Both the position numbers and the translations under genes were made by a program. The notes below the pieces were generated by a model that made no database searches, was not told the DNA's origin, and saw only the letters and a list, made by a program, of their open reading frames with translations. From Streptacidiphilus carbonis (GTDB lineage Bacteria > Actinomycetota > Actinomycetes > Streptomycetales > Streptomycetaceae): a stretch of 64,000 bases of DNA. Below, piece by piece: positions 60,103 through 64,000 of the stretch (positions are counted from its first letter, which is position 1; every line of letters starts with the position of its first letter). The DNA lies in contig NZ_BBPM01000001.1 in the NCBI RefSeq assembly GCF_000787775.1, positions 131,471 through 195,470 on the forward strand, in the 5' to 3' direction.

Positions 60103-61659
60103 ATGCGCGCAGTGGGCACGATCCTCGTCCTGGTGGTGCTGGCGACCGTGGTGGCCACCGGCGCGCGCCGCTGGCGCATCCCCGCCCCCTCCATGCTGGT
60201 ACTGGCCGGGCTGGCGGTGGCCCTGATACCCGGCACCCCGGCGCTGCACATCCCCCCGCAGACCATCGCCCTGGTGGTGCTGCCGCCGCTGCTCTACGCC
60301 TCGGCCGAGGAGATGTCGATGCGCGACCTGCGGCTGGTCTGGCGGCCGGTGACGGTGCTGGCACTGGGCCTGGTGCTGGCCTCCGCGGCGGCGGTCGGCG
60401 CGCTGGCGATCGCGGTGACCGGGCTGCCGGTGCCGATGGCGTTCGTGCTGGGCGCGGTGCTGGCCAGCACCGACCCGGTCGCGGTCACCGCGCTGGGGCG
60501 GCGGCTGGCGCTGCCCGGCCGGGTGCAGGTGCTGGTGCAGGCCGAGAGCCTGTTCAACGACGCCACCTCGCTGGTGCTGTTCAAGGTGGCGGTGGGGGTG
60601 GCCGTGGCCGGCACGGCGGTGGACTGGCCGCACGCCGGGGGTGAGTTCCTGCTGCTGGCCGGCGGCGGCGCGGCGGTGGGCGCGGCCGTCGCGGCGGGGG
60701 TGGCCGTGGTCCGCCGGCGCACCGCGGACCCGGTGCTGGAGACCGTGGTCTCCCTGGTCACCCCCTACAGCGCGTACGTCCTGGCGGAGAGCGTGCACAC
60801 CTCGGGGGTGACCGCGGTGGTGGTGGCCGGGGTGGTGCTGGGGCGCTCCGGGCACAAGCTGAGCGACGCCAGGATCCGGCTGCAGCTGCAGGCCGTGTAC
60901 GGGGTGGTGGTCTTCCTGCTGGAGAGCGTGGTCTTCGCGATCGTCGGCCTGGAACTGCCCACCCTGGTACGGGAACTGCCCGGCGGCACCAGCTGGTGGC
61001 CGCTGCAGGCACTGGCGGTCGCCGCCCTGCTGATCGGGTTGCGGGTGCTGTGGGTGCTGCCGCTGACCGCGGTGGTCAAACCGGTCGGCGCGGCCGCTTC
61101 CTGGCGGGTCGCGGCCGTGGTCACCTGGGCCGGGACCCGGGGGGTGATGCCGCTGGCCGCCGCGCTGTCGATCCCGCTGGCCGCCGCGGACGGCTCGGCG
61201 TTGCCCGGGCGGCCGCTGGTGCTGGTGCTGACCACCGCCGTGGTGGTGGCCACCCTGGTGGCCCAGGGGCTGAGTCTGGCGCCGCTGGTGAACCGTAGCG
61301 GCATCGCCCTGGAGCCCGAGCACACGGCCCGGGAGGAGGCCCGCACCCGGCGCCGGCTGGTGGGCGTCGGGCTGGAGCACCTGGACCAGCTCGCCGACCT
61401 CGACGCCGCCCCCGCCGCCGCCCTGGAACAGGCCCGCCGGACCCTGGACGCCCGGCTCCGGCACGAGCAGCAGGAGGCGGGCGACCAGGGCGGCGGCTCG
61501 GTCCTGGTGACCTACCGTCAGATCCGACGCGAGGTCATCGCTCTCCAAGGCAGCGAACTCCGCCGCCTCTACGAGGACCACCAGATCAGCGACACCACCC
61601 GGCGTCACCTCCAGTACGACCTCGACCGCGAGGAGTCCGCCCTCGCCGAGGGCCCGTGA
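60103..61659 (+). CDS. CPA1-family Na+/H+ antiporter
   Basis: 518 aa. About twelve hydrophobic helices; the ion-site motifs are LASTDPVAVTALG and ESLFNDATSLVLFKV, and AGTRGVMPLAAALSIP lies in the later helices. A charged cytosolic tail (about 415-518) contains ARTRRRLVGVGLEHLDQLADL and a helical Q-x-IRREVIALQGSELRRLYED segment. Exchanges Na+ or K+ for H+ across the membrane for pH and salt balance. Confidence 0.88.
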   Translation: MRAVGTILVLVVLATVVATGARRWRIPAPSMLVLAGLAVALIPGTPALHIPPQTIALVVLPPLLYASAEEMSMRDLRLVWRPVTVLALGLVLASAAAVGALAIAVTGLPVPMAFVLGAVLASTDPVAVTALGRRLALPGRVQVLVQAESLFNDATSLVLFKVAVGVAVAGTAVDWPHAGGEFLLLAGGGAAVGAAVAAGVAVVRRRTADPVLETVVSLVTPYSAYVLAESVHTSGVTAVVVAGVVLGRSGHKLSDARIRLQLQAVYGVVVFLLESVVFAIVGLELPTLVRELPGGTSWWPLQALAVAALLIGLRVLWVLPLTAVVKPVGAAASWRVAAVVTWAGTRGVMPLAAALSIPLAAADGSALPGRPLVLVLTTAVVVATLVAQGLSLAPLVNRSGIALEPEHTAREEARTRRRLVGVGLEHLDQLADLDAAPAAALEQARRTLDARLRHEQQEAGDQGGGSVLVTYRQIRREVIALQGSELRRLYEDHQISDTTRRHLQYDLDREESALAEGP

Positions 61660-61675
61660 CACCGGGCCCTCGGCG
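61644..61675. terminator. Terminator with the antiporter stop codon in its loop
   Basis: CGCCGAGGGCCCG (61644-61656) pairs with its complement (61663-61675); the TGA stop lies at the loop edge. It also stands 13 bp from the end of the convergent cellulase gene. Confidence 0.7.
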
Positions 61676-61688
61676 CGGACGGACGCGG

Positions 61689-63227
61689 TCAGGGCTGCTG
61701 GGTGAGCAGATGGGCCTGGAAGCCCTGGCCGTAACTGGAGGTCGGGGTGCCGGCCCAGTCGGTGATCAGGTCGTTGCCGCTGCTCGCACACACGCCCCAG
61801 GGGTTCCAGGTCCAGGCCGTGTACCCGACGCCGTTGGCGTCGGCCCAGGCCATCACCTGGTCGATGTAGTCGTGGGCGCAGGAGTTCTGGCCGATCTCGC
61901 CGGCCTGCACCGGGACCTGCGCGGCGACAGCACCGATGGTGCTGTTCCAGCAGGTGGTGGTCACGCAGCCGTTGAAGTTGTAGGAGTGCCAGGAGGCCAT
62001 CAGATCGCCGGTGGGGTCGACCGGCTTGTAGGCGAGCCACTGGCTGAGGTCGTTGGTCCAGGTCAGCCCGCCGGTCATGATCACGTTGTCGGCGCCGGTG
62101 GCGCGCACCGCGTCGACCAGGGTCTGCATTCCGGCGACCTGGTAGCCGATGCCGGTGCAGGTGCCTCCGTCGCGCAGGCAGGTCCAGGCCTCGGTGGCGT
62201 CGGCGAAGCCGTTGGCCGCGTCCGGGTAGGGCTCGTTGAACAGGTCGAACAGGACCGCGTCGTCGCCCTTGAACGCGCTTGCCACCTGGGTCCAGAAGGT
62301 CGGGGTGTACTGCATGTCGGGCATCGGCTTCTGGCAGGTCGCCTTGACATCCGAGCAGCCCGCACCGGACCCGGTGTACTGGCCGTAGGTCCAGTGCAGG
62401 TCGAGGACCACATTGATGCCGTTGGCCACCAGCAGGTTCACATAGTCCTTGACGGCCTGCTGGTACGCGGCGCCGCTGGTCCCGCCCGCGGGCACGTCGC
62501 CGGTGCCCAGCCAGCACTCCTCGTTCAGCGGGATGCGCACGGCGTGGATGTTCCAGGTCTTCATCGCGTCGACGGTGGCCTGGTCGGCCGGCCCGTCCCA
62601 CATCCCTTTGCCCTGGATGCAGGCGAACTCGCCGCTGGACCGGTTGACGCCCAGCAGTCGGTAGTCGGCGCCGGTGGAGGTGACCAGGCGGTTGCCGGAC
62701 ACGTGCAGGGCGGGGGCGGCCGAGGTGGGCGGCGTGCCCGTACCGGTCGGGGTGGGTGTCGGTGTCGGCGACGCGGTCGGGCCGGCCCCGCCGCAGACGA
62801 CGCCGTTGACCGTGAAGGCCGTCGGCGCGGTGTTGGCGCCGCTGTAGCTGAAGTTGGCGGCGGGACTGACGGTGCCGCCGGAGGCGACCGCGGCGTTCCA
62901 GGACAGGCTGCTGACCGTCACGTTCCTGCCGGACTGGGTCCAGGTCCCGTTCCACCCGGACGACAGCGCCTGGTTGCCGGTGTAGGAGTACCCGAGGGTC
63001 CAACTGGTCCAGGCGGAACCCAGGTTGGTGATGGTGACACTGGCGGTGAAGCCGCTGCCCCAGTCGTTGGTCACGGCGTAGGTCGCCTGGCACTGCACCC
63101 CGGCCGCCTGGGCGGCTCCGGGCAGGGCCACCAGGGCTCCCGCCACGAGTGCCACCGCGGCCGTCGCGACGGCGACGGTGGCGGCCCGGGTCCGCTGTAA
63201 CCGGAGGTGAAGGCCGGAGAGACGCAT
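61689..63227 (-). CDS. Secreted cellulase: CBM2 plus GH5
   Basis: 512 aa. Sec signal (RAATVAVATAAVALVAGALVALPGAAQA, to about 41), CBM2 (about 42-148, with Cys pair and Trp residues), a Pro/Thr linker (TASPTPTPTPTGTGTPPTS), then GH5 with acid/base Glu332 in LFDLFNEPYPD and nucleophile Glu444 in VQAGEIGQ. Endo-cleavage of cellulose or a related beta-1,4-glucan outside the cell. AGGAG 7 nt before ATG 63227. Codon 10 (63198-63200) is TTA in the signal-peptide region, so expression should need the bldA tRNA. Confidence 0.9.
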   Translation of the reverse strand: MRLSGLHLRLQRTRAATVAVATAAVALVAGALVALPGAAQAAGVQCQATYAVTNDWGSGFTASVTITNLGSAWTSWTLGYSYTGNQALSSGWNGTWTQSGRNVTVSSLSWNAAVASGGTVSPAANFSYSGANTAPTAFTVNGVVCGGAGPTASPTPTPTPTGTGTPPTSAAPALHVSGNRLVTSTGADYRLLGVNRSSGEFACIQGKGMWDGPADQATVDAMKTWNIHAVRIPLNEECWLGTGDVPAGGTSGAAYQQAVKDYVNLLVANGINVVLDLHWTYGQYTGSGAGCSDVKATCQKPMPDMQYTPTFWTQVASAFKGDDAVLFDLFNEPYPDAANGFADATEAWTCLRDGGTCTGIGYQVAGMQTLVDAVRATGADNVIMTGGLTWTNDLSQWLAYKPVDPTGDLMASWHSYNFNGCVTTTCWNSTIGAVAAQVPVQAGEIGQNSCAHDYIDQVMAWADANGVGYTAWTWNPWGVCASSGNDLITDWAGTPTSSYGQGFQAHLLTQQP

Positions 63228-63429
63228 GGCAGGGCTCCTGACGCTGGGTCGACTGACTTCGGCGTCCGGACCGTAGGCCCGGCGTCGGAGGCCGCGCCAG
63301 ATCGGCGCCGGTGCGGGCGGAGAACGCGCAGGTGCCGCCGCTGCGTCGGAGGACTGTGGATTGAAAGTTTCGGCAGGCCGTGAGCGGTGGGACGTCCACC
63401 ACCGTTTCTCCGCATAAATCACACACAAG

Positions 63430-63444
63430 TGATCTGTCAGATCA
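63430..63444. promoter_or_regulatory. 15-bp palindrome TGATCTGTCAGATCA between divergent genes
   Basis: A perfect 7-1-7 palindrome in the AT-richer centre of the 288-bp gap between the cellulase (start 63227) and the gene at 63516. Likely operator; regulator unknown. Confidence 0.5.
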
Positions 63445-63515
63445 TGTGCAGGTCACCCTAGGCTGCAGGGATATCCTCTGGGCCGTACGCTCAGCACCCC
63501 TGCACGGAAGTCCCC

Positions 63516-64000
63516 ATGAACTACTGTTCGACCTGCCGGCGCCGGCTCAACGGTGCACTGAACTGCCCGGGATGCGGACGTCCGGCTGAGGAACTGCCGC
63601 CGGAGCTGGCCACCAGGCAGGTCGTCGCAGACCCGGAGCGGCCCGGCGCCGATCTGTCCCTCGTCGCCCCGCCCCTCGTGGACCCGCCCGTCGCCGAGCC
63701 GCCTGCCTCCGAGCCGCCCGTCGTGGACCCGCCAGTCGTGGATCCGTCCGTTGTGGATCCGGCCGCGGGTGACCGGCCCACGACGGAGCTGGTGATCCGG
63801 GAGCCCACCTCGGTGCTGCTCTACGGCGAGCGTTCGGCGGGCGACATCCCCGCGCGGATGTCCGCCGGGCCGAGACGCGGAAGACGGCGGTCCCGCTCGC
63901 GCGGCACCAGGATGCTGGCGTTCAGCACGGCGGGCGTGCTGGCCGTCGGCGGCCTCGGGCTGCTCGCGGTCAGCACCGGTATGGGCGACTCGCCCCCCGT
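63516..64000 (+). CDS. SCO2400-type zinc-ribbon membrane protein, 3' end outside window
   Basis: 161 codons visible, open at the window end. The N-terminus MNYCSTCRRRLNGALNCPGCGRPAEE is a zinc ribbon (CxxC...CxxC) of the kind that opens SCO2400-family proteins of Streptomycetaceae. Then a proline/valine/aspartate repeat region (DPPVVDPSVVDPAAGD), an Arg-rich stretch (GPRRGRRRSRSRGTR) and one membrane helix (MLAFSTAGVLAVGGLGLLAVS), presumably leading to an extracellular part. Function unknown. Confidence 0.75.
   Translation, partial: MNYCSTCRRRLNGALNCPGCGRPAEELPPELATRQVVADPERPGADLSLVAPPLVDPPVAEPPASEPPVVDPPVVDPSVVDPAAGDRPTTELVIREPTSVLLYGERSAGDIPARMSAGPRRGRRRSRSRGTRMLAFSTAGVLAVGGLGLLAVSTGMGDSPP

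Noticed and set aside
59554..63426. A 1290-codon minus-strand open frame
   Set aside because: It runs antisense to the antiporter and out of frame with the GH5 cellulase; its product is Arg/Gly/His-rich with no domain.

Overview
The window is a 64 kb stretch of very high-GC DNA with strong third-position GC and Streptomyces-type signals: AGGAGG-like ribosome sites, some GTG starts, TTGAC/TAnnnT promoters, long GC-rich terminator hairpins, an almost complete absence of TTA leucine codons, and genes such as a DUF5997 protein and an SCO2400-type zinc-ribbon protein. It looks like the chromosome of a soil actinomycete of the Streptomycetaceae (Streptomyces, Kitasatospora or Streptacidiphilus type). 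No rRNA, tRNA, transposase, integrase, CRISPR array or antibiotic gene cluster was seen; it reads as an accessory, plant-polymer-oriented arm or sub-arm region.

Layout. 1-8.6 kb: the 3' part of a TPR protein, small redox and unknown-function genes, an iron-box-controlled CopD-like membrane protein, a radical SAM protein, a membrane protein and an ECF41 sigma factor (SigJ type). 8.8-17 kb: prolyl oligopeptidase, a large secreted beta-helix glycosidase (GH87-like) with carbohydrate-binding modules, a sugar-epimerase-like SDR and a Tat-exported beta-helix protein. 17.1-22 kb: a hydroxyquinol (resorcinol-type) catabolic operon, with a flavin monooxygenase and a fused maleylacetate reductase/hydroxyquinol dioxygenase, under a divergent AraC regulator. 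22-30 kb: lytic transglycosylase, TauE/SafE permease, HhH-GPD DNA repair protein, a secreted GH51-like enzyme with Fn3 and CBM2, an HxlR regulator and a thioesterase. 30.1-36 kb: a complete fructose phosphotransferase locus (fruR-fruK-IIA-IIBC, HPr, enzyme I). 36.2-37.1 kb: endonuclease IV with a C-terminal frameshift. 37.4-45.9 kb: an arabinan-use locus: secreted propeller hydrolase, LacI regulator, sugar ABC transporter without an ATPase, intracellular GH51 arabinofuranosidase. 45.9-51.4 kb: alkanesulfonate use: LLM monooxygenase, ABC transporter and TauD dioxygenase, headed by a probable leaderless cysteine-rich leader peptide. 51.4-55.4 kb: methyltransferase, NO-detoxifying flavohaemoprotein with NsrR, an HTH-less LysR-type protein and DUF5997. 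55.6-64 kb: secreted GH16 glucanase, an NAD-kinase-like/SPFH pair, BlaI regulator, CPA1 antiporter, secreted GH5 cellulase, and the 5' part of an SCO2400-type protein.

How it works together. At least six exported enzymes attack alpha- and beta-glucans, arabinan and cellulose. The import and intracellular steps for arabino-oligosaccharides and fructose are encoded alongside. Control can be read in the DNA: a 17-bp promoter/operator element repeated in front of both arabinan transcripts, a GAGAGCGCTCTC palindrome in front of two secreted-enzyme genes, a DasR-like site before the GH16 gene, and single TTA (bldA) codons in the signal-peptide regions of two of the secreted hydrolases. Sulfur, iron and nitric-oxide signals control separate units: the cysteine-rich leader, the iron box and the paired NsrR boxes.
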